A stretch of 60,256 nt of DNA from Eisenbergiella porci (GCF_009696275.1 NZ_VUMI01000036.1:1-60256), one strand, 5' to 3'. Shown: positions 9,906 through 18,397, counted from the first letter of the stretch. Notes: a model not told the origin generated them from the letters alone. Numbers and translations: made by a program.

Positions 9906-10344
9906 TCAGCTTTTTTTATAAGCATCGTAGCTGCCGTACTGCCTCCACAGCTCCATCATCATTTCATACCGTTCCAGCGGCAGGCCTGTGTAAACGCAGT
10001 TTGAGGTGGAAAAAACATATCCCCTGCCCGCTTTCATCCCCGCTTTTTTCCAGGATCAGCTCCAGCAGCCACTGGATATTCTCAACGTCCCCGGGATTGG
10101 GATGGATAAAAATAGCGCTGTGGTCATATCTTTTTGCTGTATCGATATAAAGCTGGGCCATTTCATTCATATGAAAGCTGCGTTCCCGGTAACTCATCTG
10201 GTTCCACTGCTCATAAAAACGGTGGGAGGGATGCACCTTGCCGAAGGCCTCCATGGTCAGAAAAAAGACCAGCTCAAAGGTGGGCACCTGGCCGCCGATG
10301 GGCTCACATTTTAAAGTCCGTATAAATCTCTCTCTGTTCGTCAT
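9906..10344 (-). pseudogene. UroD-type methyltransferase gene with a large internal deletion
   Basis: The N-terminal 100 or so residues (MTNRERFIRTLKCEP through WLLELILEKSGDE) are the start of a uroporphyrinogen-decarboxylase-like methyltransferase. Shifting one base forward, the next frame reads GYVFSTSNCVYTGLPLERYE and runs to a stop at 9906. That is the typical C-terminus of the same family, which normally has about 340-400 residues. The middle, some 200 residues, is missing and the two ends are out of frame, so the gene should be dead. The joint lies near 10020-10035, where a GGGGATGAA string would fit both lost edges, suggesting deletion between short direct repeats. It is the last gene after the corrinoid operon. 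Confidence 0.8.
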
Positions 10345-10366
10345 TTTATAATCCCCATTTAGTAGT

Positions 10367-10407
10367 AAAACGCTTGTAACTGTGAAGGAATCCAACAGTT
10401 ACAAGCG
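10367..10407 (-). terminator. Terminator of the corrinoid operon
   Basis: A perfect 13-bp inverted repeat (10371-10383 with 10395-10407) and an 11-base loop, followed on the minus strand by TTTT. It begins 4 bases after the stop of the corrinoid activator gene. A similar hairpin sits at 50078-50104. Confidence 0.8.
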
Positions 10408-10410
10408 CTT

Positions 10411-11916
10411 TTAAAAAAGCATTCCTTCCATATAACTTTCTTTGAAGAAAGCATCCGACGCCAGATCCACAGTCTGTGCCGCCGCTGCCAGCCGCTCCGC
10501 TTCCGGCAGCTTTTCCTTATCCAGCAGCAGCATGGCCGCTCCCATAAGCGCCGCATTTCCTGTCACCGTAATTTTTTCCAATTCCACCTCCGGCAAAAGG
10601 CCAATGGCAATCGCATTCTCCAGATGGATGAAGCTGCCGAAGCCCCCTGCAACCAACAGCTCCTGCAGCTCCGACGGCTGCATGCCCGCCCGGTGCAGCA
10701 TGGTTTTGATTCCGGCACAGATAGCGCTTTTGGCAAGCTGGACCTTCCTTATGTCCTCCTGGAACAGGCGGACCTCCCCGGCAATCACCGCTTCCTCATG
10801 CTCCAGATAGCCGGTTTCATCCAGATCCTCCGTCTGCAGCAGGCAGCTCACCGCATCGATGACGCCGCTGCCGCAGATGCCTATCGGCTCTTTATCGCCT
10901 ATCACCTCGGCCGCAAGCCCGTTCTCCGTCACCCGCACATGGGCAACCGCGCCGTCCGTTCCCTGCATTCCCATCTTCAGCCCCGCCCCTTCAAAGGCCG
11001 GCCCTGCCGCTGTGGAACAGCAGAAAATTCCTTCCTGTCTCCACAACACAATCTCCCCATTCGTTCCGATATCCACAAGAAGACGGTCATTTCCGGGCTT
11101 TTCCGTCCGTACGCTGAGCATGGCCGTGGTAATATCCGCTCCCACAAAAGCGGACACGCAGGGCGGCAGCCAGGCCCTCGCCTGTATCCCCGGCAGACCC
11201 AGCTGCTCCGCCGTCAGCCATTCCCCGGCCAGCCAGTCCGGGGCAAAGGGCGCATGGGAAAGGGCGAAAGGATCCCTTCCGGTAAAAAAATAAAGCATGG
11301 CCGTATTTCCGGTCAGCACCAAAGTATCAATATCTGTCAGGGAACAGCCGTCTTTATTTGCTAGCTCCTCCAAAAGGGACGTCAGCCCCGATTTGATGCA
11401 CAGGGCCAGCGCTTCCCGCTCCCCTGCCATGCTTTTTTCCATCCGGGAAATCACATCCGCTCCGAAAACAGACTGGGGATTATCGGCCCCGGCCCTGGCC
11501 CGGAAGCCGTTTTTATCAAACAGCACCGCCGCCAGCGTCGTCGTACCGATATCCACCGCAGCGCCCAGCCCTTCAAACAAAGGCCTCACAGGCTGAAGCC
11601 CCAAAAGCGCTTCCTCCGGAGTCTGGCGTGTAGCCTCCTCTTCAAAGGACACCTCACATTCTCCCAGCACCCGGGTACGACAGGCAAGGCGGATGCCGTT
11701 TTCACGCTCCGCCCTGGTAAGCTTCTTTATTTCCGTTTCATCCGGTTCGCTGAGCAGCCCTGACGCCCGGACTCTGCATTTGCCGCAGATTCCCTTCCCT
11801 GCGCAGGGCATTTTCAGTCCTCCGGCTTCCCGGAGGACATCTGCCAGCACCGTTCCTTTTTCCGTCTGAAAAATCCGGCCGTTTACCGTTACCTTTTCCA
11901 TGTCCTGCATCCTCAT
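10411..11916 (-). CDS. Corrinoid reductive activator (2Fe-2S ferredoxin plus ASKHA/DUF4445 domain)
   Basis: A 501-residue cytoplasmic protein of the RACo/RamA-like type, which uses ATP to reduce inactive Co(II) corrinoid back to Co(I). The N-terminal ferredoxin domain (about 5-90) has cysteines in PCAGKGICGKCRV and RLACRTRV for one [2Fe-2S] cluster. The rest is an ASKHA ATPase fold, with AAVDIGTTTLAAVLF near residue 117 and LVDIGTNGEIVL near 280. Its ATG overlaps the stop of the methyltransferase gene (ATGA), showing translational coupling. The partner corrinoid protein is three genes upstream. Family assignment is firm; the methylated substrate is unknown. Confidence 0.9.
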   Translation of the reverse strand: MRMQDMEKVTVNGRIFQTEKGTVLADVLREAGGLKMPCAGKGICGKCRVRASGLLSEPDETEIKKLTRAERENGIRLACRTRVLGECEVSFEEEATRQTPEEALLGLQPVRPLFEGLGAAVDIGTTTLAAVLFDKNGFRARAGADNPQSVFGADVISRMEKSMAGEREALALCIKSGLTSLLEELANKDGCSLTDIDTLVLTGNTAMLYFFTGRDPFALSHAPFAPDWLAGEWLTAEQLGLPGIQARAWLPPCVSAFVGADITTAMLSVRTEKPGNDRLLVDIGTNGEIVLWRQEGIFCCSTAAGPAFEGAGLKMGMQGTDGAVAHVRVTENGLAAEVIGDKEPIGICGSGVIDAVSCLLQTEDLDETGYLEHEEAVIAGEVRLFQEDIRKVQLAKSAICAGIKTMLHRAGMQPSELQELLVAGGFGSFIHLENAIAIGLLPEVELEKITVTGNAALMGAAMLLLDKEKLPEAERLAAAAQTVDLASDAFFKESYMEGMLF

Positions 11917-12935
11917 GCCATCCGCTTTTTTTCGTAGAATTCCTGCACCGCTTCAAAAAAGGCGTCGATATTTTCCCATTTGGACAGCGGCGGGATATCA
12001 CAGCCGGAGGAAATGACAAAGTTAGGATATTTGCAGCAGGCCTCCATAATGGCCCAGGTTTCCTCCCTGATGCTTTCCGGCGTCCCGTTCCGGAACTGTC
12101 CCGCAGGATCAACATTTCCCATGGCTATGGTATATGGCGGGATATGGGTCATCATTTCCGCCATATTGATGGCGTTGCCGAAATGGTAGGCCGCGGCGCC
12201 CGTATCCAGGATGGAATCTATCATCTGGATGGTGCTGTTGCCGCAGTTATGATAAATAACAAGGAAATCATCCGTCTGAAGCGTTTCCACGATCCGTTTG
12301 ACGTAAGGCGCAGAAAATTCTTCCGCAAGCGCCGGTGAGAGCAGGCCTGCCAGCGGTTCCGCCATCACGATGCCGTCCGCTCCCGCTTCCTTATATGCCT
12401 GTCCGTAGGCAATCAGGAATTCCGTCACCTTATCCAGAAGCTGCTGCACCATTTCCGGTTCATCATAACAATAAAACATGATTTCCGTCACATCTAAAAG
12501 CCGTCCCGCCAGGGAGTATGGTCCGATAATCCCGGCAAACACGGGTCTGTCTTCTATCATCTTCGCCGCTTTCTTAATGGCGTCAATGTAAATCTGCGTC
12601 CTTCCGGCGCCGATTTCCGGCACTGCAAGCGCTTCCACCTCTTCCGGCGTGGATACGACGCTGCTTTTTACCGTCGGCACCTCATCATCGCTTACGGAAA
12701 TCGGCGCGCCGAAGCACTCCGCCTCCACCGAAAGATCCATCAGGCTCACCGCTGCCGCGGCGTCTGTCCTGTCCGCAACCAGCTTCATTCCCTGCGCCTG
12801 TCTGTCACTGTCGGAAATCAGTTCCCTTACGCTGATTCCCATCAGCTGCACAGCAGGAAAGGATAAAACGGGGAGCGCCTTTTTTTCCGGTATTTCCCTT
12901 AACTGCACAAGCCATTGCTTCATATTTCTACTCAT
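11913..12935 (-). CDS. UroD-family corrinoid methyltransferase (MtaA/CmuA-like)
   Basis: A 340-residue TIM-barrel protein of the uroporphyrinogen decarboxylase superfamily. Members near corrinoid proteins move a methyl group between a substrate or thiol and the cobalt. Typical stretches are FPAVQLMG, GPYSLAGRLLD, ADGIVMAEPLAGLLSP, YHNCGN and SSGCDIPP; the His/Cys of HNCGN and the late Cys are the expected zinc ligands. The frame stays open another 55 codons upstream, but GGGAGG lies 9 bases before the ATG at 12935 and the protein then starts MSRNMKQWL. It lies between DUF2284 and the activator. Substrate specificity cannot be read from the sequence. Confidence 0.85.
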   Translation of the reverse strand: MSRNMKQWLVQLREIPEKKALPVLSFPAVQLMGISVRELISDSDRQAQGMKLVADRTDAAAAVSLMDLSVEAECFGAPISVSDDEVPTVKSSVVSTPEEVEALAVPEIGAGRTQIYIDAIKKAAKMIEDRPVFAGIIGPYSLAGRLLDVTEIMFYCYDEPEMVQQLLDKVTEFLIAYGQAYKEAGADGIVMAEPLAGLLSPALAEEFSAPYVKRIVETLQTDDFLVIYHNCGNSTIQMIDSILDTGAAAYHFGNAINMAEMMTHIPPYTIAMGNVDPAGQFRNGTPESIREETWAIMEACCKYPNFVISSGCDIPPLSKWENIDAFFEAVQEFYEKKRMA

Positions 12936-12961
12936 GAACTCCATCCTCCCGGTTCCCGGCT

Positions 12962-13504
12962 TTATGAAAAGAACACGGCTCCGAAATAGGTTACCGTATC
13001 CTTGCCGTTGATATAGCGCATTCCGCACTGCGCAGCCAGCGTTGAAACATTGATTCCATAAGCCTCCAGGGAAGACATGGCCTGCTCCGGATGCCTGCAT
13101 GGTTCGCCTGTCTTTTTACCGCAGACATCACACACCCTGCAGCCGCCGGCCCCAAGATGAAGCGCCTTCTCACAGTCAAGCTGTTCCGCCAGACGCCGCA
13201 CCTGCTGCGCCAGGTCATTATGCCGTTTTCCGGCCTCCATCATTCCTTCAAAATCGTAGCTGTCCTCCAGCGTTCCCACTGTCTGGTAAACAAGGGCGAG
13301 ACGATAATCCTTCAGTCTGCCCATGAGGGTTTCCACCTCTCCCACATCGGGCGGGCACATGTAACTCCTGCCGTAATTGCCGCAGGCGTTGGATTCGCAC
13401 AGCTTGCGGAAGGAAGCATCCGCCTCGATCCGTTCCGTCTCAATAAATTCCGCCCGGTAAGCTCCCAGGCGCAGCACTTCTTCTCTCAATGCTTCTTTTT
13501 CCAT
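12962..13504 (-). CDS. DUF2284 cysteine-rich metal-binding protein
   Basis: A 180-residue protein with the DUF2284 layout: CESNACGNYGRSYMCPP near residues 36-52, then a second cluster CRVCDVCGKKTGEPCRHP near 122-139. Together these could hold an iron-sulfur or other metal centre. DUF2284 proteins recur beside corrinoid methyltransferase genes, but I know of no established reaction for them. A GGGGGA site lies before the ATG. It is 26 bases from both neighbours in the operon, so it is co-expressed with the methyl-transfer machinery. A role in electron delivery or corrinoid handling is inference from context. Confidence 0.82.
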   Translation of the reverse strand: MEKEALREEVLRLGAYRAEFIETERIEADASFRKLCESNACGNYGRSYMCPPDVGEVETLMGRLKDYRLALVYQTVGTLEDSYDFEGMMEAGKRHNDLAQQVRRLAEQLDCEKALHLGAGGCRVCDVCGKKTGEPCRHPEQAMSSLEAYGINVSTLAAQCGMRYINGKDTVTYFGAVFFS

Positions 13505-13530
13505 AGTTCCCCCGCTGTCTGCCGTTTTCC

Positions 13531-14175
13531 TTAACCTGCCAGGCTCCTGCAGATTTCCACAGCAGCATCCGCAGCGCTTGCCGCATCGGCTGTGTATTTA
13601 TCAGCGCCGATCTGTTCGCAGAAGGCTTCCGTTACAGGCGCGCCTCCCACCATAATTTTTACATGATCACGGATTCCGGCTTTTTCAGCTTCTTTTACCA
13701 CATCGCTCATCACTGACATCGTAGTTGTCAGAAGCGCGGAGCAGCAGATGATCTGGCAGTTCTGGGAAACCGCTGTTTCCACATAGGTTTCAGGAGATAC
13801 GTCCGTTCCCAGATCGATAACCTCCAGGCCTTTGCCTTCCATCATCATTTTTACCAGGTTCTTGCCGATGTCATGCAGGTCACCGCGTACGGTTCCGATG
13901 CAGACCCTGCCGGCCGAGGTGTTGTCCCCGTCAGCTAACAGAGGCTTAAGCAGGGAAGCTCCCATATTCATGGCGCGGGCCGCCACAAGCACCTCCGGTA
14001 CAAAAACTTCGTTATTTTTGAATTTTTCCCCGATAATATCCATACCGGACAGAAGTCCCTTCTCCAGGATCTCCTTCGCAGGGATTCCTTCATCAATCGC
14101 CTGCTGTACCAGTTCCTTTACTATCTTCGCCTTGCCTCTCTGCAGATTCTGTGAAATTTCCTCCAAGACAGCCAT
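13531..14175 (-). CDS. Methyltransferase corrinoid (B12-binding) protein
   Basis: A 214-residue corrinoid carrier of the MtbC/MttC type, the shuttle that accepts a methyl group on cobalt. The N-terminal helical cap spans about 1-85. The B12-binding Rossmann-like domain follows, with the base-off motif GDLHDIGKNLV (cobalt-ligating His near 101) and the later VGGAPVT segment. A strong AAGGAGG precedes the ATG. It is the first gene of the operon, so transcription starts in the divergent region shared with the PocR regulator. The substrate-specific first methyltransferase could be the UroD-like gene in the operon or be encoded elsewhere. Confidence 0.92.
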   Translation of the reverse strand: MAVLEEISQNLQRGKAKIVKELVQQAIDEGIPAKEILEKGLLSGMDIIGEKFKNNEVFVPEVLVAARAMNMGASLLKPLLADGDNTSAGRVCIGTVRGDLHDIGKNLVKMMMEGKGLEVIDLGTDVSPETYVETAVSQNCQIICCSALLTTTMSVMSDVVKEAEKAGIRDHVKIMVGGAPVTEAFCEQIGADKYTADAASAADAAVEICRSLAG

Positions 14176-14219
14176 AAAAAAAATCCTCCTTACTGAGTAT
14201 GACTACATTATTTGCCCTG

Positions 14220-14228
14220 ATTATAGCA
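14220..14228 (-). promoter_or_regulatory. Extended -10 of the corrinoid operon promoter
   Basis: On the minus strand TGC precedes a perfect TATAAT, 45 bases before the start codon of the corrinoid protein gene. No good -35 is seen at the normal distance, which fits a promoter that needs an activator such as the divergent PocR-AraC protein. Confidence 0.55.
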
Positions 14229-14263
14229 TCCTCCTTTTCTTTTTCCTTGTAGTTATTCGCCCG

Positions 14264-14303
14264 TTTTGGTAATTTTCCGACCTGTTTCCTTGACATACCA
14301 AAA
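14264..14303. promoter_or_regulatory. Candidate operator: inverted repeat TTTTGGTA/TACCAAAA
   Basis: Eight-base arms at 14264-14271 and 14296-14303 flank 24 bases in the divergent region. The right arm falls in the -10/-35 spacer of the regulator's own promoter, and the left arm is upstream of the corrinoid operon's -10. A dimeric AraC-type regulator could bind here; this is inference. Confidence 0.35.
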
Positions 14304-14318
14304 ATTCACGGGCATAAT
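14290..14318 (+). promoter_or_regulatory. Sigma-A-type promoter of the PocR-AraC gene
   Basis: TTGACA, a 17-base spacer and CATAAT. Transcription would start near 14325, giving only a short leader before the ATG at 14342. Confidence 0.65.
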
Positions 14319-14341
14319 GCAGATAGAGCAATATTGCTGCT

Positions 14342-15709
14342 ATGGATGGATCGAAGGATTACTTTGAATTTATAAAACGATCACTTAAATTTATAGAACA
14401 ATTACACGGTATTTTACAAAGGAAGGCTTCTTTAATGGTGCAGGATACGTTTGATCACAAGCTGGCCCAGGAGTGCGCACGGGCTTTTTCGGTGTCCACA
14501 GGGCTTGGCTGTACGGTTTCGGATACGGCCGGACATATTTTTTATGAACATGGGAAGGGATGCGGAAGCTGTACGCTGTGCGAGGCGGCGGGGCTTCCCC
14601 ATGAGAACTGTATCCGCGCCCATAACTATGGAATGACCGAGGCGGAGCGTTTCGGCGGGAAGTATATTTATTTCTGCCCCCTGGGACTGACCTGCTTTGT
14701 CTCCCCTATCATCGGCGAGGTGAAAAGTACCGCCAAGATCACCGTGGGGCCGTTTATGATGGTGGATTTCCAGGACTTTATCGACTGTGAACTCACCGAC
14801 AATCTGCCGCTCACTCAGGAAGCGCGGACGGAGCTGATCCGGCTTCTTAAGGAGGTTCCGCAGATGCCGCCCACAAAGGTGCAGGAGCTGTCTGTTCTTC
14901 TTTTTATGGTCGTCGGCTTCATGAATAACGTCTCTGCTGAAAACAGGCTTCTGGAGGCCGAACGATCTGACCTTCTGCAGGGGCAGATCAGCGCCTATAT
15001 CTCCGGCCTGAAAAACCAGGACGCCCCGCCCCGCTATCCCTTTGAAAAGGAACGCGCCCTGCTATTGTCAATCTCACACGGGGATCGGGAAAGCTCCCGA
15101 AAGCAGCTCAAGGAACTGCTTGCCGCCCTTCTGGCTTCCGGAGGCGGACGGCTGGACTGGATGAAATCCAGGGCTTCGGAGCTTATCGTCATGATTTCCC
15201 GGACCGCGGCGGAAAACGGGGCGGAGGAAGAAGAGACGATGCTCTTTAACCATATCTGCCAGAAAACCATCCCCTCCCTGGGCAGCTTCAGCGCCCTGAG
15301 CAACTGGCTGTACCATACGGTTGACCGTTTTATGGACAGTATCCAGTCCTACCCTGACGCCAAGCATGCCAATATCATACATAAATGCATCCAGCACATA
15401 GGCACCAACTATGCGGAGCACCTGACGCTGGAGGATACCGCCCGCACCGTTTCCCTGTCCCCCGATTATCTGAGCCGCATTTTCAAAGAGGAAACTGGAA
15501 CCACCTTCAACCGGTATCTGAACAATGTGCGCATCACCAAAGCCAAGGAGCTGATCCGCCGCGGAGAATACCGCCTGACGGACATTTCCCAGATGGTTGG
15601 GTATGATGTTCAAAGCTATTTTACCAAGGTCTTCCGCCGCATTACCGGCCTTTCCCCAGGGGAATACGGGAAAAAAACGAGGAGGATCCAGGCTCCCGAG
15701 AAAGCCTGA
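14342..15709 (+). CDS. AraC-family regulator with PocR ligand-binding domain
   Basis: A 455-residue regulator. The PocR domain spans about 30-200 and shows a run of conserved cysteines: GCGSCTLCEAAG, ENCIRAH and FCPLGLTCFVSPI. PocR domains are known as small-molecule sensors in propanediol and corrinoid pathways. A linker follows, then the AraC HTH pair (about 345-445), ending in LTDISQMVGYDVQSYFTKVFRR. The ATG at 14342 has no clear ribosome site; a second candidate at 14435 (AAGGAAGG, 8 bases) would remove 31 residues, so the start is uncertain. Divergence from the corrinoid operon makes it the likely activator of that operon. Confidence 0.9.
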   Translation: MDGSKDYFEFIKRSLKFIEQLHGILQRKASLMVQDTFDHKLAQECARAFSVSTGLGCTVSDTAGHIFYEHGKGCGSCTLCEAAGLPHENCIRAHNYGMTEAERFGGKYIYFCPLGLTCFVSPIIGEVKSTAKITVGPFMMVDFQDFIDCELTDNLPLTQEARTELIRLLKEVPQMPPTKVQELSVLLFMVVGFMNNVSAENRLLEAERSDLLQGQISAYISGLKNQDAPPRYPFEKERALLLSISHGDRESSRKQLKELLAALLASGGGRLDWMKSRASELIVMISRTAAENGAEEEETMLFNHICQKTIPSLGSFSALSNWLYHTVDRFMDSIQSYPDAKHANIIHKCIQHIGTNYAEHLTLEDTARTVSLSPDYLSRIFKEETGTTFNRYLNNVRITKAKELIRRGEYRLTDISQMVGYDVQSYFTKVFRRITGLSPGEYGKKTRRIQAPEKA

Positions 15710-15774
15710 ATCCCCCTGCTATAATTACTTATCTGTTTTGCCGGAATCACTCATCCTTAGGAACTCTACCTGTC

Positions 15775-15870
15775 CTATTTCTTCATCATATCCTTCGCAA
15801 TAACCTCTCCCTGAGGCTTTCCGGCAAGGGTTCCCTTCAACACCTTCAGAATCCATGTGCCGCATGATTA
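15775..15870 (-). pseudogene. Short C-terminal gene remnant, family not recognised
   Basis: A frame of about 30 codons reads WILKVLKGTLAGKPQGEV and ends at a TAG at 15775. It has the look of the tail of a real protein, but it has no start, and a TAA lies just upstream in frame. It fills most of the gap between the PocR regulator and the methyltransferase gene. I read it as debris from a deleted gene; it could still be chance. Confidence 0.35.
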
Positions 15871-15890
15871 CGGGGAATCCATTTCACTCA

Positions 15891-16679
15891 TTATTTACCC
15901 ACGGATTTTTTTACTGCCCATAGAATGGCTCTGCCGGTTGTCTCTCCTATTGGATTTCCAGCATAGTCTCCATACTCTTTTTCTATGGCAAAGCCAGCAG
16001 AATCCAGCCAGTCATGCAGCTGTTCCAACTGTATATAATGCTTCTTAGAAGGAATCTTCCTTTCTAATCTTCTTCCGTCCTTCAGTATCAAGTCAAAATT
16101 ACGGACAAACGAAAGCATTCCTGTAGATTCCTCAAAGCTTTGTTCCGTCAGGAACATTTTCCCTGAATTGCCTTCGCTGTCGGTTCCCTCCCAGATTACC
16201 ATTTCACCGGATGACCGGAACAACAGCTCGGGATGCATTGAAAACTGATAGTCGATATAAATATGGCCTCCCGGAGCCAGCGCTCCTGCAGCCCTCCGAA
16301 TCATCTGACGCTGCGCCTGAGCATAGTCTGTCTCCGACATTATATTAAACAGAATATTTCCTGCAAGAACTACAACATCAAATCCGCTCCCCCAAGCATC
16401 TTTTACCGCATCAGCCTTATACCAGACAATATTATCAAGTTCTTCTGCCTTTGCCCCTATTTTTTCAAGAAGGCAATCGTCAATATCAAAACCTGTTACA
16501 GCATGTCCTGCCTGCGCCAGCGGTACAAGGATACGCCCGCCTCCACAGGCTGCCTCCAATACTCTCACAGGCTTTGAACCAATCACAGACAGCAGAAAGT
16601 CCACGTCATCTGTCTCTGTCTCATATTTTTCATACATTTCCGCATTCCATGCTGCAATTATTTTTTCTTCATTACACAC
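15891..16679 (-). CDS. Class I SAM-dependent methyltransferase
   Basis: A 262-residue Rossmann-fold methyltransferase. Motif I is VLEAACGGGRILVPLA near residue 40, with the acidic end of strand 2 in VTGFDID and motif IV region FDVVVLAGNILFNI. The C-terminal half has beta-strand stretches typical of small-molecule methyltransferases. A longer frame exists, but it overlaps the DUF402 gene; CGGAGG lies 8 bases before a GTG at 16679, which I take as the start. It follows the DUF402 and HD genes on the same strand with short gaps, suggesting one transcript. The substrate is unknown. Confidence 0.8.
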   Translation of the reverse strand: MCNEEKIIAAWNAEMYEKYETETDDVDFLLSVIGSKPVRVLEAACGGGRILVPLAQAGHAVTGFDIDDCLLEKIGAKAEELDNIVWYKADAVKDAWGSGFDVVVLAGNILFNIMSETDYAQAQRQMIRRAAGALAPGGHIYIDYQFSMHPELLFRSSGEMVIWEGTDSEGNSGKMFLTEQSFEESTGMLSFVRNFDLILKDGRRLERKIPSKKHYIQLEQLHDWLDSAGFAIEKEYGDYAGNPIGETTGRAILWAVKKSVGK

Positions 16680-16734
16680 AACTGCATCCTCCGAATACAA
16701 ACAGAAGGCTCCGGAAATATCCGCCTTCCGCGCC

Positions 16735-17292
16735 CTAATTTCCCTGTACCATAATTTCCTCCAGCCTTCGGCCGCAGGAAACCCGAAACTCCTGAAAATT
16801 CTTCTCCAAATAAAGCCGCAGCTCCTGTGCGGTCCTGTCAGCCTGTGCAAACTGGCATTCCGTAATCACGCCCTGCTCCAGCGCCGCCTCAAGTTCATCC
16901 CTGTCCTCCTCCTTAACTTCACCCTCCGGCGATACCAGTAAATCAAGGAATAAATCACTGACGAAAAACATCCCGTCTTCATCAACACCTATACCGTCAA
17001 TAATATCAATATACCAAAGCACCGGCCTGTATTCCTGATTCATATATACAGTTACAGCATATTTTTCGTTTTCCGGAATAATAATGAGCCATTTCATGCC
17101 GTCGTCACATACGGTCAGACTTTCCTTCCCCCAACTCCAGACCTGCTTTTCCTTCACCTTTTCGATATCAATCAGAGCCAGAAAGCCTGAAAAATCCGGG
17201 TTCTTTATCCTTTTCTGACGGTAGCTCTTTCTCTCTATGCATTTCCATTCATCATAAATTAATCTGACATGCTTTATTTCCAGCTTCTTCAT
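16735..17292 (-). CDS. DUF402 family protein
   Basis: A 185-residue protein with the DUF402 core: VLWYIDIIDGIG, FFVSDLFLDLLVSPEGEV and then an acidic EEDRDELEAALEQGVI stretch. Characterised members of this fold are nucleotide or phospho-ester hydrolases that use clustered aspartates to hold metal ions; the aspartates in YIDIIDG and LFLDL fit this. The start used has AGGAAAGAG upstream and gives MKKLEIKHVRLIYDEW, a normal family beginning. It sits between the HD and methyltransferase genes. The exact substrate is not known. Confidence 0.75.
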   Translation of the reverse strand: MKKLEIKHVRLIYDEWKCIERKSYRQKRIKNPDFSGFLALIDIEKVKEKQVWSWGKESLTVCDDGMKWLIIIPENEKYAVTVYMNQEYRPVLWYIDIIDGIGVDEDGMFFVSDLFLDLLVSPEGEVKEEDRDELEAALEQGVITECQFAQADRTAQELRLYLEKNFQEFRVSCGRRLEEIMVQGN

Positions 17293-17351
17293 GGCATTTC
17301 TCTTTCCTGTCAAAATACGTTCCTCTGCCGGCAAATACCAAAATGGCGGCG

Positions 17352-18131
17352 TCATTCCGCCGCCTGTATTCTCTTCACATACAATTCCATATATTCTTTC
17401 ATCCTGCAAAACTGCTCTCTCGTCACAGGGTTCTCGGATTCGAAAGCCATCAGCTTCGAAAGATATCCCTGCTCCAGCACAATCCGCAGGCTCTCAGGGA
17501 AAACCAGCTCATACACCAGTGAAATATGACCGACCAGATGATCCGCCGCCGTCCTTTTCAGGGTACGCAGTATGGCATGCTCTTCAAAAAAAGCTGTCAT
17601 CACAGCTTCAGAAACCGTACAGTTTTTCAGCTCCCTGGTGGAAACATTATAGATTTCCTCCGGGGGAAAATCCACGTTCACCTTCAGAATATCGATTTTA
17701 TCCGCATCCCGCAGGATATGGCAAAACCTCTGCGTCCTTTCATCCAGCCCCTCCGGGATACGGTAAGCGCTGTGGACGCCGACCACGGTACGAAGGAGCC
17801 CATCCTCGCAGGAATCCTCCGTATAATCCCTGATTTTCCCATCATCAAAAAGAATCTGCGCCCCATACATCGCATGGTCAATGGATTCAGCATCTATAAA
17901 GGTTCCGTAATTTCTCAGCTGCTCAAACCGCCCCACGTCATGCAGCAGCCCGGTAAACCAGGCCAAATCCCGCTCGTCTTCCGCCATGCCCAGCGAAGCT
18001 GCTATTTTTTCACATAACACCGCCACGCGGAAGGTATGTTCTATCTTCAGCCTGACCTTATCATCCTGCGCATTATAGGCGCTCACATAATCCCGAAAGA
18101 CTTTTTCCGCTTTAATTCTTTCAATTTTCAT
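17352..18131 (-). CDS. HD-domain metal-dependent phosphohydrolase
   Basis: A 259-residue HD-superfamily protein. The metal-binding residues are visible as IEHTFRVAVLCEKIA (first His, near residue 31), then FTGLLHDVGRFEQ (the HD pair near 64-65) and a later IDHAMYGAQILF. Such enzymes hydrolyse nucleotides or phospho-esters. AAAGGA precedes the ATG. It is the first gene of a three-gene group with DUF402 and the SAM methyltransferase. The substrate is unknown. Confidence 0.82.
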   Translation of the reverse strand: MKIERIKAEKVFRDYVSAYNAQDDKVRLKIEHTFRVAVLCEKIAASLGMAEDERDLAWFTGLLHDVGRFEQLRNYGTFIDAESIDHAMYGAQILFDDGKIRDYTEDSCEDGLLRTVVGVHSAYRIPEGLDERTQRFCHILRDADKIDILKVNVDFPPEEIYNVSTRELKNCTVSEAVMTAFFEEHAILRTLKRTAADHLVGHISLVYELVFPESLRIVLEQGYLSKLMAFESENPVTREQFCRMKEYMELYVKRIQAAE

Positions 18132-18180
18132 ATTAATCGATCCTTTCCCTCACCTTTAGAAACAGGAGATTGCTGACCTT

Positions 18181-18276
18181 TTACGTAACCCGGATTTCAT
18201 CAGCATTGATTTTCAGATTGTAGCCCATTATTGCATCGCTGTCAAATCTTGCGTCAATCTTCTTGTGCAACATCAC
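18181..18276 (-). other. Possible short coding remnant in the 18.1-18.4 kb gap
   Basis: A 31-codon frame ends with IMGYNLKINADEIRVT and a TAA at 18181. Its codon use looks coding-like, but there is no ribosome site and nothing I recognise. The rest of the gap (18132-18397) shows no gene. Confidence 0.2.
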
Positions 18277-18397
18277 GCTCAAATCCTGCCGCAATTTTCT
18301 TGTTCAATCCCCTCCAGGCTCAGGTGCATTTTTGTTTTTTGAGAAGCATATACCTCCCCCATACTGTATCAGATACTTTTCCTATTGTAAAAAGCAA

